64,000 nt of DNA from Lacihabitans soyangensis (GTDB lineage Bacteria; Bacteroidota; Bacteroidia; Cytophagales; Spirosomataceae): the NCBI RefSeq assembly GCF_024343775.1, contig NZ_RJUF01000005.1, forward strand, positions 51,964-115,963, written 5' to 3'. The position numbers and the translations under genes were made by a program. Positions 27,777 to 36,578 of the stretch are shown piece after piece (positions within the stretch are counted from its first letter, which is position 1; each line of letters opens with the position of its first letter). A model generated the notes under the pieces. The model did no database searches, was not told the origin of the DNA, and worked only from the letters and a program-made list of their open reading frames with translations.

Positions 27777-27798
27777 AATAAAAAAAAAGGTAATTTTA
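27768..27798 (+). promoter_or_regulatory. Promoter of the 282-aa secreted protein gene
   Basis: TTTG at 27768-27771, 19 bp, then TAATTTTA at 27791-27798 (7 of 8 bases of the -7 element). Transcription near 27803 favours ATG 27845 over ATG 27803 as the translation start. Confidence 0.5.
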
Positions 27799-27844
27799 AA
27801 GAATGAATAACAAAGCTTTCATTTTCAAAAATATTGACAATTTA

Positions 27845-28693
27845 ATGAGGCTGAAGCAAAAAATCGGCTTAATTGCTACCTTTTTTCTATCTAATTTCAC
27901 ATCCATTTTCGCTCAGGAATCACCATATTACCAACTGCCTCAAAATAGAAAAAGCGGATCAGAATTAATAACGATGCCAAACCTCAATACCTTTACTATC
28001 ACCTATTTTCTTGCCGCTTCTGTGGGTATCAAAAAATCCTTTCTCGGCGAAAATGCCGTTTCACCATCAGCCATTGAATCAAGTTCTCATAGTGAAGGTT
28101 TTTGGGATATCAGTATCGGTCAAACCCGAAATGACAATTGGATATATGAACTCGGGCTTGCAAAATACAACAGTTACTTGAGCACAAGTTTTTTGGCACT
28201 AGGAAGAAACCCACTGCCCTTCAGAAATGAAACCAAACAGTTTTATGTGCCTCTGAGAGTAAAGAAAAGACTCTGGACAATAGATAAAGTTAGTCGCTCG
28301 GCCTTTTTAAACATTGGCCTTGGGGTCTCCTATTTGGTCAAAAATCAGAAAAAAACCGCTGAACAAGGCCGAATTCTCTTTAACCAAAGACCGACCCCAG
28401 AACCGAGAGATTATACTACTTTGGACTTTAACATGAGTTCGTCAAGTTTCCCTTTTGCTTTCGAATTCATCACCGAAATCAGAGGTAAAGTCTCAGAAAG
28501 AATAGAGATTACAGCCTTCGGAAAGTCTTTTATGAGACCCAATAAATTCTTAAATAACCAATTCACGTTCAACTACGTTGACCAATCATCGGTTAGTTTT
28601 GGAGCCTACGAAAAGCCGTTTTCCCTATTATTAGGTATTCAGGCTCGATTGAATTCTCCAAAATACTACAGCTACAAGAGCGGAGTGGAGTAA
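27845..28693 (+). CDS. Hypothetical secreted/outer-membrane protein
   Basis: Function not recognised. From ATG 27845 the protein has 282 residues with a clear signal peptide (MRLKQKIGLIATFFLSNFTSIFAQ). The mature part is rich in alternating aromatic/polar beta-strand patterns and ends with a strand-like segment (FSLLLGIQARLNSP), suggesting a small outer-membrane beta-barrel of the kind Bacteroidota have in number. An in-frame ATG at 27803 would add 14 residues before the signal peptide and is less likely given the promoter position. Confidence 0.65.
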   Translation: MRLKQKIGLIATFFLSNFTSIFAQESPYYQLPQNRKSGSELITMPNLNTFTITYFLAASVGIKKSFLGENAVSPSAIESSSHSEGFWDISIGQTRNDNWIYELGLAKYNSYLSTSFLALGRNPLPFRNETKQFYVPLRVKKRLWTIDKVSRSAFLNIGLGVSYLVKNQKKTAEQGRILFNQRPTPEPRDYTTLDFNMSSSSFPFAFEFITEIRGKVSERIEITAFGKSFMRPNKFLNNQFTFNYVDQSSVSFGAYEKPFSLLLGIQARLNSPKYYSYKSGVE

Positions 28694-28780
28694 ACACAAA
28701 AAATGAAAAGAATAATTTTGATAATAAAATAAAAAAAATTACTTTTAATGTCAGTTTAAAACCCCCTTAATTTTCAAACA

Positions 28781-29119
28781 ATGAGTAAATTTAATGAATG
28801 TGTTGAGCTTTATAAAAGCCAAAGTGAAGAGCTTGGATTGGGACTCGACGAAGCACTTTTAACAGGTGTTGCTAAAGGCTTAGGTCCATCTATTTACAAC
28901 GCAGATTCTTCAAAAGTTTCTGGTTCTGACAGCAAAGAGTTAGAAACAGTAAAAAACAATTTCTTGATTAAAAAGCTAGGATTGGCAGATAGTCCAGCCC
29001 TTGACGAAGCTATCGCAGAAGTACTTGCAAAAATGGGCTCGAGCAATAAAAACAAGCAAAGAGCAGTAGTCTATGCCCTTTTGGCTAAAAAATTCGGTAA
29101 AGAGAGTATGTTTTTGTAA
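28781..29119 (+). CDS. DUF2853 family protein
   Basis: 112-residue small soluble protein of the DUF2853 family (structure known, function unknown). It shows the conserved core VAKGLGPSIYNADSSKVSGSD, NNFLIKKLGL and the C-terminal QRAVVYALLAKKFGKE. A TACTTTTA sequence (28740-28747; 7 of 8 bases of the -7 element) lies 33 bp upstream of the ATG. Monocistronic, followed by a good terminator. Confidence 0.88.
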   Translation: MSKFNECVELYKSQSEELGLGLDEALLTGVAKGLGPSIYNADSSKVSGSDSKELETVKNNFLIKKLGLADSPALDEAIAEVLAKMGSSNKNKQRAVVYALLAKKFGKESMFL

Positions 29120-29140
29120 AAAATATTCGAATTATTCGTG

Positions 29141-29176
29141 AAAAGAGTTGGAGCATGTCTCGAACTCTTTTTTTTT
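29141..29176 (+). terminator. Terminator after DUF2853 gene
   Basis: Stem AAAAGAGTT-x-GAG / CTC-x-AACTCTTTT with one mismatch, followed by a long T run. Confidence 0.85.
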
Positions 29177-29301
29177 GCTTTAGATCAAACTGAAACCAAT
29201 AAAAATTCTACAAAACAACCATTTCTCAAAATATCATTGCATTTTTTACATAAAAAGAAATACTTTTCCAATATCTCTAAGTAAAACCAAAAGTCAAGTT
29301 T

Positions 29302-29309
29302 TAAATTTG
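29302..29309 (+). promoter_or_regulatory. -7 element (TAAATTTG) for serBA
   Basis: Perfect TANNTTTG match ending 25 bp before the GTG start at 29335. No TTG at standard distance. Confidence 0.5.
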
Positions 29310-29334
29310 TGCTCATAATAAACGATCAATATTT

Positions 29335-31236
29335 GTGACCGCAAACAAGGAAAAGAAAATATTCATAATCGATTTTGACAGCACCATTACAAAGGTAGAA
29401 GGACTAGATCAATTAGCAGCTATAGCCCTTGCTCAAAGCTCAGATGGTGAAAAGATTGTACAACAAATAAAGGAGTTGACAGACGCTGGCATGAACGGAG
29501 AACTTACCCTTTCGGAGTCTCTATCAAAACGCATGTCATTGCTCAATGCCAATAAAAAGCATGTCGCAGCTTTAGTGGAATTTCTCCTTGAAAACGTTTC
29601 GGAATCCTTCGAAAGAAATAAAAAATTCTTGAAAGAATACGCCGACCAAATTTTGGTGGTTTCGAGTGGTTTCAAAGATTTCATAGTTCCGGTTATAGAA
29701 CATTTAGGGCTTAAGCCTGAAAACGTTTATGCCAATACCTTCACCTACAACGAAAATGGCGATATCACTGGGGTAGACAACACCAACGTTTTGTCGCAAA
29801 CAGGTGGTAAAATCAAGTTGGTGCAGTCACTAAACCTAGATGCTCACGTATCGGTTATAGGCGATGGATTTACCGATTACGAAATCAAACAAAACGGACT
29901 TGCTGATAGATTTTATGCATTTGTAGAAAATGTGGAACGTCAAAAAGTAGTAGATGTAGCCGATTTTTCGATAAAATCGCTTGATGAGTTCTTGTTTTAC
30001 AATCAACTTCCGAGAGGGCAGTCCTACCCAAAAAGTCTAATTAAAGTTCTTTTACTGGAGAACGTTCACCCAGCAGCGGTTGAGGCGTTCGAGCAGCAAG
30101 GATTCGATGTGGAGTTTCACAAAGGAGCCATGGATGAAGACGAACTTATCGAAAAAATAAAAGATGTATCTATCATTGGCATCAGATCCAAAACCAACAT
30201 AACCAAAAAAGTTCTGGAAAACGCCGATAAACTGCTGGCCATTGGTGCATTTTGTATCGGTACCAATCAAATAGACATCAAAACTGCAACACAGAAAGGC
30301 ATAGCAGTATTCAATGCTCCATATAGCAACACCCGATCAGTAGTGGAGTTAGTAATAGGCGAAATGATTATGCTAATTCGTAAGGTGTTTCCTAAAAGCT
30401 CAGGCATGCACAAGGGCATTTGGGATAAGTCTGCCAACCACAGCTTTGAAGTGAGAGGTAAAAAACTCGGTATGATTGGCTACGGACACATTGGTACGCA
30501 GCTGTCGGTTATCGGCGAGGCATTGGGCATGGAAATATACTTCTATGATATCGTAGACAAAATGCCGATTGGCAATGCTCGCAAATGTCGCTCTATGGAG
30601 GAAGTCTTCAATGTAGCGGACGTGGTAAGTTTGCACATTGATGGCAGAAAGGAGAATACTAACTTGATTGGCGAAAAAGAATTTAGCCAAATGAAAGACG
30701 GTGTAATTTTCATGAATCTTGCAAGAGGGTCGGTGGTGGAGATTCCGGCATTGGTAAAAGCTCTCAAAAGTGGCAAAATTCATGGTGCTGGCGTAGATGT
30801 TTTCCCTGAGGAACCAAAAGCCAACACCGACCCGTTCGTTTCGGAATTGATGGGTTTAGAAAATGTAATACTTACTCCTCACATAGGAGGAAGCACAGAG
30901 GAAGCTCAACAGGGAATAGGAACTTATGTACCTGAAAGACTACTCGAATACATCAATAACGGTAGCACAACAGGCAGTGTAAACTTCCCTGAACTTACGC
31001 TTCCATTACTTCAAAACTCGCACAGGCTATTGCACGTGCACAAAAACGTACCAGGTATTTTGGCGAAGCTGAACAGTATCTTTGCGAAGCATAACATAAA
31101 CATAACCGGGCAGTATCTCAAAACCGACGAAACACTCGGCTATGTAATCGTAGATATAGAAAAATCTTATTCTCGTGAGTTTGTGCAAGACATTAAAGGA
31201 ATAGACGAGACGATAAAATTCAGAATGTTGTTTTAA
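29335..31236 (+). CDS. serBA: Fused phosphoserine phosphatase / phosphoglycerate dehydrogenase
   Basis: Single 633-residue polypeptide carrying the first and last steps of serine synthesis. Residues about 1-225 are a SerB-like HAD phosphatase: nucleophile motif IDFDSTIT, motif II VVSSGF, Lys in GGKIKL and motif GDGFTDYE. Residues about 233-550 are a SerA D-isomer dehydrogenase: GYGHIGTQ nucleotide loop, catalytic Arg in LARGSVVE, Glu in DVFPEEP and His in TPHIGGSTEE. An ACT domain (about 560-633; VPGILAKLNSIFAKHNI) probably senses serine. Start is GTG 29335, downstream of the -7 box. The middle aminotransferase (serC) is not in the window. Confidence 0.92.
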   Translation: MTANKEKKIFIIDFDSTITKVEGLDQLAAIALAQSSDGEKIVQQIKELTDAGMNGELTLSESLSKRMSLLNANKKHVAALVEFLLENVSESFERNKKFLKEYADQILVVSSGFKDFIVPVIEHLGLKPENVYANTFTYNENGDITGVDNTNVLSQTGGKIKLVQSLNLDAHVSVIGDGFTDYEIKQNGLADRFYAFVENVERQKVVDVADFSIKSLDEFLFYNQLPRGQSYPKSLIKVLLLENVHPAAVEAFEQQGFDVEFHKGAMDEDELIEKIKDVSIIGIRSKTNITKKVLENADKLLAIGAFCIGTNQIDIKTATQKGIAVFNAPYSNTRSVVELVIGEMIMLIRKVFPKSSGMHKGIWDKSANHSFEVRGKKLGMIGYGHIGTQLSVIGEALGMEIYFYDIVDKMPIGNARKCRSMEEVFNVADVVSLHIDGRKENTNLIGEKEFSQMKDGVIFMNLARGSVVEIPALVKALKSGKIHGAGVDVFPEEPKANTDPFVSELMGLENVILTPHIGGSTEEAQQGIGTYVPERLLEYINNGSTTGSVNFPELTLPLLQNSHRLLHVHKNVPGILAKLNSIFAKHNINITGQYLKTDETLGYVIVDIEKSYSREFVQDIKGIDETIKFRMLF

Positions 31237-31237
31237 A

Positions 31238-31276
31238 AAAGAAAATAGCCTCGAAAGTTTCGGGGCTATTTTTTTA
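31238..31276. terminator. Bidirectional terminator between serBA and phosphatase gene
   Basis: Stem AAAATAGCC-T-CGAAA / TTCG-G-GGCTATTTT with flanking A and T runs, between convergent genes. The left arm is intergenic; the right arm overlaps the end of the minus-strand gene. Confidence 0.88.
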
Positions 31277-33290
31277 ATACTTTGGCCGAAATAATTTTTT
31301 GACTACTTCTAAGGATAAAATAATAGAGGCCACTTTCTTTGTTGGACAAATCCAATACAAAATTCTTAGGTCCTACTGGTAATTTCTCTGCATCATAAGT
31401 ATAAACCACTCTACCAGAATTATCTACCAAAAAACACTCATAAGTACCTTCTTGGGTAACATCGACCTTTAATTCAAAAACTCCTTCACTAGGATTCGGA
31501 CTAACCTTTACCAGCTCAGTTTTCGGAATTTCATTGGCCAATATCTTCAAAATCTTGACATCAATACTATCTTGAGAAAAACAGTTCTTATAACTTGCCC
31601 TCAAAAAGTACTTACCACCTTTGTTTAGATTTACTTTTTCAATAGTCTGCTTTTCGCCAATGGCCATAAAATTATCAGGTCCTTTCCAACTTAATTGACC
31701 GTTTCCATCGAATTTACCCTCTAAAAGCAAGGTTTCGGATTCCATAATCGGTGAATTAGAACTTGCCTTCGGTGTTTTATAAGCATTGACATTAACTTGG
31801 ATTGTATCATGCAAACAATTCTTTTTGTCAGAAATCGTAAATTGAACGCTCTTATTCAAACTGTCAATTCTCAGTAACCCATTATCTACTTTTCCGATAG
31901 TACTTTGAATATCTCCTTTCCATGAACTTTCAAAAGTTACAATTTCACCACATTCGATAGTCTTTTGGTGCTTTTTATTAACATCCTTAAAAATTGTAAA
32001 CTGGTCAAAGATGGACCCGTTGGCAGTTAGATATTTGGCGACAAACTTATTATCTGTCACTTCAAGTACCATCGCACCCGTTGTTTCTGAATTAGAGCTT
32101 ACCATGGCATTGTGAGGATAACCCATAGTTGTACCTCCTACCCAACCTGACGCACCCGCTACTACATAAACGGTTCCCGAACCTGCTTTAATGTATGGAC
32201 AGGAGTTCGGAGAGCCATCATATTTGGCTGATGAATTTCCTTTAGCATGATTATTTGCATTAAAACTTATTTCGTTTGAATAATAATTATGCAACATGTA
32301 AGACCTTTCATAATTGTGGCTATGGCCATTTAGTACTACGTCCACCTTATATTGATCTAGCACTCTCACTAGGTTTTCTCTAATTGCAACTAAATCAAGC
32401 TCCGTATCGGAATTATGCGTTCCTTTTGTGTAAGGTGGGTGATGAAAATACACCACGGTCCATGGTAACTTATTGGCTGCTAAATCTTTTTTAAGCCATT
32501 GCACTTGCTTACTCAAGGTGTCTGCCATTTTTTTCGTTTCTTCGGTCCCATATGAATCCAACGAAACAAAATGAACGTTTGCGTAATCGTAAGAATAATA
32601 AGCAGCATTGCCAGATGGGACACCGCCACATTCCCCTTTGGTTGGTAAATTAAATATCTTAAAGTAGTCAGGTTTTTGCCCAATGGGATTGGGCCATTCC
32701 CTGTCAGCATAATCATGGTTTCCGGGACTAGGCCATAGTACCGTGTTTTTGAGAAAATAACTTTGATAAATATCAAAAAATTTGATTTGATATTCATTAT
32801 CAAATCCATAATTGTAGGCATTATCTCCAAGTAATAACCAACCGTCAATGGGCTTTCCACCAAAATACTCAGTTACTCTCTTTGCCACCTCTACTTGGGC
32901 AGGCTGTTGTGTTCCACAGTCTCCAAAGGCCACCATCCTAACTGTCTCCTTCACACTTCCTGGAACTGGAGAAGTCACAAAGTAATGTGTAGAGTCTCCT
33001 TTGAGAAGTACATTATCTTGATAAATACTATAATAATACTTTGTTTTAGGCTTTAGGCCTGTCAACCTTACTTCCTGAACTTGCGAATTATCCGCAAGAG
33101 GAATCGCCTTATCCTTAACCTGATAAGATTCTCCATAAATTAACATAGACTTACCTTCCTTTGAGGTTCTCCATTTCACAGTCATGGCATTATGGGTGCC
33201 CATTTGCAAATATGGCCCACGCGTAAGAGACTGACCGAAAACTATTTGAGAAGAAAATAATATTAGAAAACAAGCAACGACTTTTTTCAC
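31266..33290 (-). CDS. T9SS-secreted purple-acid-phosphatase-like phosphoesterase
   Basis: 674-residue secreted enzyme. Signal peptide from GTG 33290 (KKVVACFLILFSSQIVFGQ), an N-terminal Fn3-like PAP domain (TRGPYLQMGTHNAMTVKW), then the metallophosphoesterase core with GDCG, LLGDNAYNYG, GNHDYADREW, YFHHPPYT and NGHSHNYER metal ligands. The second half has Ig-like segments and ends in a type A T9SS sorting domain (VSPNPSEGVFELKV ... GLYYFILRSS), so it is exported through type IX secretion. The longer upstream frame overlaps the DUF486 gene and is rejected. Probably releases phosphate from organic phosphoesters outside the cell. Last gene of a leftward three-gene run. Confidence 0.9.
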   Translation of the reverse strand: MKKVVACFLILFSSQIVFGQSLTRGPYLQMGTHNAMTVKWRTSKEGKSMLIYGESYQVKDKAIPLADNSQVQEVRLTGLKPKTKYYYSIYQDNVLLKGDSTHYFVTSPVPGSVKETVRMVAFGDCGTQQPAQVEVAKRVTEYFGGKPIDGWLLLGDNAYNYGFDNEYQIKFFDIYQSYFLKNTVLWPSPGNHDYADREWPNPIGQKPDYFKIFNLPTKGECGGVPSGNAAYYSYDYANVHFVSLDSYGTEETKKMADTLSKQVQWLKKDLAANKLPWTVVYFHHPPYTKGTHNSDTELDLVAIRENLVRVLDQYKVDVVLNGHSHNYERSYMLHNYYSNEISFNANNHAKGNSSAKYDGSPNSCPYIKAGSGTVYVVAGASGWVGGTTMGYPHNAMVSSNSETTGAMVLEVTDNKFVAKYLTANGSIFDQFTIFKDVNKKHQKTIECGEIVTFESSWKGDIQSTIGKVDNGLLRIDSLNKSVQFTISDKKNCLHDTIQVNVNAYKTPKASSNSPIMESETLLLEGKFDGNGQLSWKGPDNFMAIGEKQTIEKVNLNKGGKYFLRASYKNCFSQDSIDVKILKILANEIPKTELVKVSPNPSEGVFELKVDVTQEGTYECFLVDNSGRVVYTYDAEKLPVGPKNFVLDLSNKESGLYYFILRSSQKIISAKVLKK

Positions 33291-33306
33291 AATAGAATAA
33301 TTAAGA

Positions 33307-33672
33307 CTAAATAAAAACCAAATATACCGCACAAACCAGCAACACAAAAGCCAGATAATGATTCCACTGCAAAGCCTCGTTTTTAAAAAATAACATTGAA
33401 AACAGGACGAATACCACAAGTGTTATAACTTCCTGAATGACTTTAAGTTGTATTAATGTAAACGACCCACCATTTCCTTTGAAACCATATTTGTTGGCCG
33501 GAACTTGAAGAATGTACTCAAAAAATGCCAAGCCCCAACTGAACAGCACGATTCCCACCAAACCAAGTTTGTTAAACCAACGCCACTCCGCAAACTTCAG
33601 ATGACCATACCAAGCCAAAGTCATAAAAGCATTGGAGGCTATTAGCAACAAAACAACGTAAATACTCCTCAT
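33307..33672 (-). CDS. DUF486 (DMT-like) membrane protein
   Basis: 121-residue inner-membrane protein of the DUF486 family with four helices, related to half-size drug/metabolite transporters. Motifs are SNAFMTLAWYGHLK near the start, FFEYILQVPANKYG and LKVIQEVITLVVF. ATG 33672 shares one base with the stop of the DinB gene, indicating translational coupling; the phosphatase gene follows 16 bp later. Substrate unknown. Confidence 0.9.
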   Translation of the reverse strand: MRSIYVVLLLIASNAFMTLAWYGHLKFAEWRWFNKLGLVGIVLFSWGLAFFEYILQVPANKYGFKGNGGSFTLIQLKVIQEVITLVVFVLFSMLFFKNEALQWNHYLAFVLLVCAVYLVFI

Positions 33673-34193
33673 CAAGTTAACGAATAATACCTTTCTCTAA
33701 TTATACTTTCGTGGTGTTTAGGATGACCTACAATTACGAAACCCAAGGCCAGCGGGGATATGCGTGTCATGTTTGCAGTTCCTTTTCGAAGAAGCATGGT
33801 CTTGTCCATGTTTGTAAAAAGGTCAATAGTCGAACGTCTGAGTTGTCCAAATTCCACCAAGAGACTTTCTATAGTTCTATTTTCTAAGTTTGTATTTTTG
33901 GCGTACACATTCTCATCAAAACCTGGCAAAACAGTATCGTCATTTCTTGCAAAACACAAAGCCCTATAGGACATAATACGCTCTGTGTCAATACAGTGCT
34001 GCAGAATATCCTTCAATGTCCATTTGTTTGGTGCATAGATATTATCCCCTATTGCCTTGTATATCTCGATATCCGAAAACAGTTTTTCAGGCGAATATTC
34101 ATCCAAGGCCTCTAAAAGTTGGATATTGTCTGTTGACAACAATATGTATCTGTCAAAAAAATTGGGTAGCTCTCCTATTTGAATTCTGGTCAT
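33672..34193 (-). CDS. DinB-superfamily protein
   Basis: 173-residue four-helix-bundle protein of the DinB/YfiT metal-dependent hydrolase superfamily, often thiol-transferases or of unknown function. The likely metal ligands are His in LQHCIDTERI and the two His of GHPKHHESIIRERY. Start ATG 34193 (MTRIQIGELP) is chosen because the longer frame runs through the promoter element at 34214-34221. First gene of the DinB-DUF486-phosphatase run. Confidence 0.87.
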   Translation of the reverse strand: MTRIQIGELPNFFDRYILLSTDNIQLLEALDEYSPEKLFSDIEIYKAIGDNIYAPNKWTLKDILQHCIDTERIMSYRALCFARNDDTVLPGFDENVYAKNTNLENRTIESLLVEFGQLRRSTIDLFTNMDKTMLLRKGTANMTRISPLALGFVIVGHPKHHESIIRERYYSLT

Positions 34194-34213
34194 TGAAACG
34201 CTATTTTGAATTA

Positions 34214-34221
34214 CAAAAGTA
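34214..34221 (-). promoter_or_regulatory. -7 element (TACTTTTG) for the DinB gene
   Basis: CAAAAGTA on plus strand; perfect TANNTTTG on minus strand, ending 20 bp before ATG 34193. TTG lies 23 bp further upstream (34245-34247). Confidence 0.55.
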
Positions 34222-34317
34222 AATAAAAAACATTTTCGACACTCCAAAACAACCAATCTTTATGCATATGAGCCATTGGTCACTATTTTATTATTTTTGT
34301 ATCAATAGCCTTTATAC

Positions 34318-34350
34318 TTGTAAAGAATTTAAAAAAATAAGGTAATTTTG
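34318..34350 (+). promoter_or_regulatory. Promoter of the SigR-like sigma factor gene
   Basis: TTG at 34318-34320, 22 bp, then TAATTTTG at 34343-34350 (perfect -7). The in-frame TTG at 34348 is inside the box, so the start is ATG 34369. A housekeeping-type element implies the gene is not solely autoregulated. Confidence 0.65.
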
Positions 34351-34368
34351 CAGAAACGCAAACAAGGT

Positions 34369-34980
34369 ATGGAGTTCGAAGAAGAAGAAGAATTTGTAGA
34401 AAGTAAACCCAGATACTCGGAAACGGAAAAATACCGAATATTTGACAAGGAATTTATGCCCCATATAGATTCCATGTACAACTTTGCGTTTAGACTTACC
34501 AACGATGAAGACGATGCCAATGACTTGGTGCAAGACACCTACATGAAGGCCTTCAGATTCATCAATTCATTTCAAGAAGGCACCAATGCCAAAGCATGGC
34601 TGTTTAGAATACTGAAAAACAGCTTCATAAACGACTACCGTAAAAAAAGCAAAGAACCGTCTAAGGTTGACTATCAAGAAGTTGAAACCGTCTACAATTC
34701 TACCGAAGATGCCGAATTTGAAAGTACTTCGGATCTGAGAATCGAAGCTGTACAAGATATGATTGGCGATGAGGTAGCCATGGCACTTAATGGATTACCT
34801 GTAGATTTCCGTACGGTGATTATACTGTGCGACATCGAAGGCTTCACCTATGAAGAGATGGCCAAGATTTTGGATATCCCAATCGGTACTGTTCGCTCAA
34901 GATTACACCGAGCACGGAACTTATTGAAAGAGAAATTACGTTCTTATGCAAAGTCCATGGGATATAAGGAATTACGTTAA
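34369..34980 (+). CDS. SigR/RpoE-like ECF sigma factor
   Basis: 203-residue sigma-70 family factor with region 2 (about 20-90: LVQDTYMKAFRFINSFQEGTNAKAWLFRI) and region 4 (about 130-195: LPVDFRTVIILCDIEGFTYEEMA ... IGTVRSRLHRARNLLKEKL). The wording of both regions (GTN-x-KAWLF-R-I-x-x-x-F-I-x-x-YRKK and the tail LLKEKLRSYAKSMGY) closely follows the SigR group that controls thiol-oxidative stress in actinobacteria. A probable anti-sigma partner is encoded 29 bp downstream. The acidic N-terminus (EFEEEEEFVES) is additional. The stress link is inference from family. Confidence 0.88.
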   Translation: MEFEEEEEFVESKPRYSETEKYRIFDKEFMPHIDSMYNFAFRLTNDEDDANDLVQDTYMKAFRFINSFQEGTNAKAWLFRILKNSFINDYRKKSKEPSKVDYQEVETVYNSTEDAEFESTSDLRIEAVQDMIGDEVAMALNGLPVDFRTVIILCDIEGFTYEEMAKILDIPIGTVRSRLHRARNLLKEKLRSYAKSMGYKELR

Positions 34981-35009
34981 AATCAAGATACTTTAAATTT
35001 TATTTTAGG

Positions 35010-35336
35010 ATGGCTGAGTGCTCAGGTAATGTGTTGATGAAAGAGGAATGTGAAAATCATGAAAAATGCATGAAAATGATTCAGGCAGTTTTGGATGGCT
35101 CCGCTTCTCCCGAAGAGATTGAGCATTTTAAATCCAATGTTGACGTTTGCAAACCATGCTTTGATGGTTATGAATTAGAAAAGTCTATAAAAAATTGTTT
35201 GCAAACCAAAGTAGAAAAAAAGTGCTGCCCACAAAATACTGTGGATCAATTAAAGGCTAAAATTGGAATAGGGCTCGTATTATTGGCTGGTTTTATCATT
35301 AAACTAAAAGTAATTCAGACTATTTTCTTATCTTAA
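35010..35336 (+). CDS. RsrA-like zinc anti-sigma factor with altered motif
   Basis: 108-residue Cys-rich protein, probable anti-sigma factor for the adjacent SigR-like sigma. Similar to RsrA/ZAS proteins in the block DVCKPCFDGYELEKSIK and the following KKCCPQ. The CxxC pair is C47/C50, but the His expected four residues before C47 (HxxxCxxC) is Asn43, and a His lies at 39 instead. Cys at 4, 14, 20, 63, 72 and 73 offer other ligands. The last about 22 residues are hydrophobic, possibly a membrane anchor, unlike soluble RsrA. ATG 35037 is an alternative start (MKEECENHEKC). A terminator follows. Confidence 0.75.
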   Translation: MAECSGNVLMKEECENHEKCMKMIQAVLDGSASPEEIEHFKSNVDVCKPCFDGYELEKSIKNCLQTKVEKKCCPQNTVDQLKAKIGIGLVLLAGFIIKLKVIQTIFLS

Positions 35337-35359
35337 AACTGTTTCTTGACCCTTATTAT

Positions 35360-35398
35360 CCACTGGAAAACTCCTGTTTCAGTGGCTTTTTATTTTTA
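35360..35398 (+). terminator. Terminator after the anti-sigma gene
   Basis: Stem CCACTG...CAGTGG, extended by AAA/TTT, followed by CTTTTTATTTTT. It ends just before the gmk start codon. Confidence 0.75.
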
Positions 35399-35400
35399 CC

Positions 35401-36006
35401 ATGAAAAAAGGCAAAGCAATCATATTTTGTGCACCTTCGGGTTCTGGCAAAACCACACTTGTTAAAAATTTGCTGGATACCCAAGCTGACTTGGGTTTTT
35501 CTATTTCGGCCTGCACGCGTGATCGCCGGGGTAGAAATGAAGTACATGGTAAAGATTATTATTTTCTTTCTATAGACGAATTTAAAGACAAAATAAAGAA
35601 AAAAGAATTTGTTGAGTGGGAAGAAGTATATCCAGGAGGATACTATGGCACCCTCAAAACTGAGATTGAGAGACTCTGGAATAGTGGCAAGAACGTAATT
35701 TTTGACGTAGACGTAAAAGGGGGACTAAAATTAAAAGAATACTTTGGAGATACTGCCATTGCTATTTTTGTAAAAGTCCCATCCATGGAAGAACTCGAAA
35801 AAAGATTAGTTGGCCGCGGTACAGAAACCGAGGAAAGTTTATCCAAACGCCTCTACAAAGTAAAATTTGAGATGGCTTTTCAAGATCAGTTTGATGTGGT
35901 TTTACTCAACGACGATCTCGAAACTTCCTTCCTTAAAACAAAAAAACTGTACGAAGACTTCTGTAACGATAAAGTTTTGTTAGAAGTAAAACCCATTTAT
36001 GTCTAA
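35401..36006 (+). CDS. gmk: Guanylate kinase
   Basis: Phosphorylates GMP to GDP. 201 residues; P-loop in [16 protein letters not shown] near residue 10-20, GMP-binding [18 protein letters not shown], and the lid/[13 protein letters not shown] motif. Its stop shares one base with the nadD start (TAATG), so translation is coupled. The start codon lies only 2 bp beyond a TATTTTTA sequence in the preceding terminator's T tract; promoter position is uncertain. Confidence 0.95.
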   Translation: MKKGKAIIFCAPSGSGKTTLVKNLLDTQADLGFSISACTRDRRGRNEVHGKDYYFLSIDEFKDKIKKKEFVEWEEVYPGGYYGTLKTEIERLWNSGKNVIFDVDVKGGLKLKEYFGDTAIAIFVKVPSMEELEKRLVGRGTETEESLSKRLYKVKFEMAFQDQFDVVLLNDDLETSFLKTKKLYEDFCNDKVLLEVKPIYV

Positions 36007-36578
36007 TGAAAATCGGCCTCTTTTTTGGTTCATTCAACCCCATTCATGTGGGTCACCTGATAATAGCCAACACCATGGCCACTTCCACTGACCTTCAACA
36101 AGTATGGTTTATTGTTTCTCCTCAGAATCCATTCAAAAAAAACAACTCTCTTCTTCACGAGTTTGACAGACATACCATGGTCGAGCGTGCCATTGCTGAT
36201 AACCACAGACTCAAAGTTTCTGACATAGAATTCAGCCTTCCAAAACCAAGTTATACGATTGATACCCTGACCGTTTTGGCTGACAAATTTCCAGAACACG
36301 AGTTCGTTTTAATAATGGGTGAAGACAACCTGGTCCAGTTCGAGAATTGGAAAAATTTTGAGAAAATACTCGAGTTTTACAAAATCTATGTTTATCCAAG
36401 ACCCAATACTGCACCGCATAATTACGAAAATCACGAAAGTGTAAAATTTGTAGAGGCACCGCTGCTTGATATTTCAGCGACTTACATTCGCAAACGACTC
36501 CAAGAGCAGAAAAATATCAAATATCTGGTTACTGATACTGTAGAAGCTTATATAGAACTCAAAAAATTCTACATCTGA
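36006..36578 (+). CDS. nadD: Nicotinate-nucleotide adenylyltransferase
   Basis: Converts nicotinate mononucleotide and ATP to deamido-NAD in NAD synthesis. 190 residues with nucleotidyltransferase signatures: N-terminal GLFFGSFNPIHVGHLIIA (HxGH), the FIVSPQNPFKK loop, LIMGEDNLVQFENW and the C-terminal ISATYIRKRL (SxTxIR). Coupled to gmk; the last 10 bases overlap the convergent coaX gene. Confidence 0.96.
   Translation: MKIGLFFGSFNPIHVGHLIIANTMATSTDLQQVWFIVSPQNPFKKNNSLLHEFDRHTMVERAIADNHRLKVSDIEFSLPKPSYTIDTLTVLADKFPEHEFVLIMGEDNLVQFENWKNFEKILEFYKIYVYPRPNTAPHNYENHESVKFVEAPLLDISATYIRKRLQEQKNIKYLVTDTVEAYIELKKFYI

Noticed and set aside
31266..33419. Longer 717-aa version of the secreted phosphatase
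   Set aside because: The added N-terminus overlaps the DUF486 gene and places extra residues before a clear signal peptide; start moved to GTG 33290.
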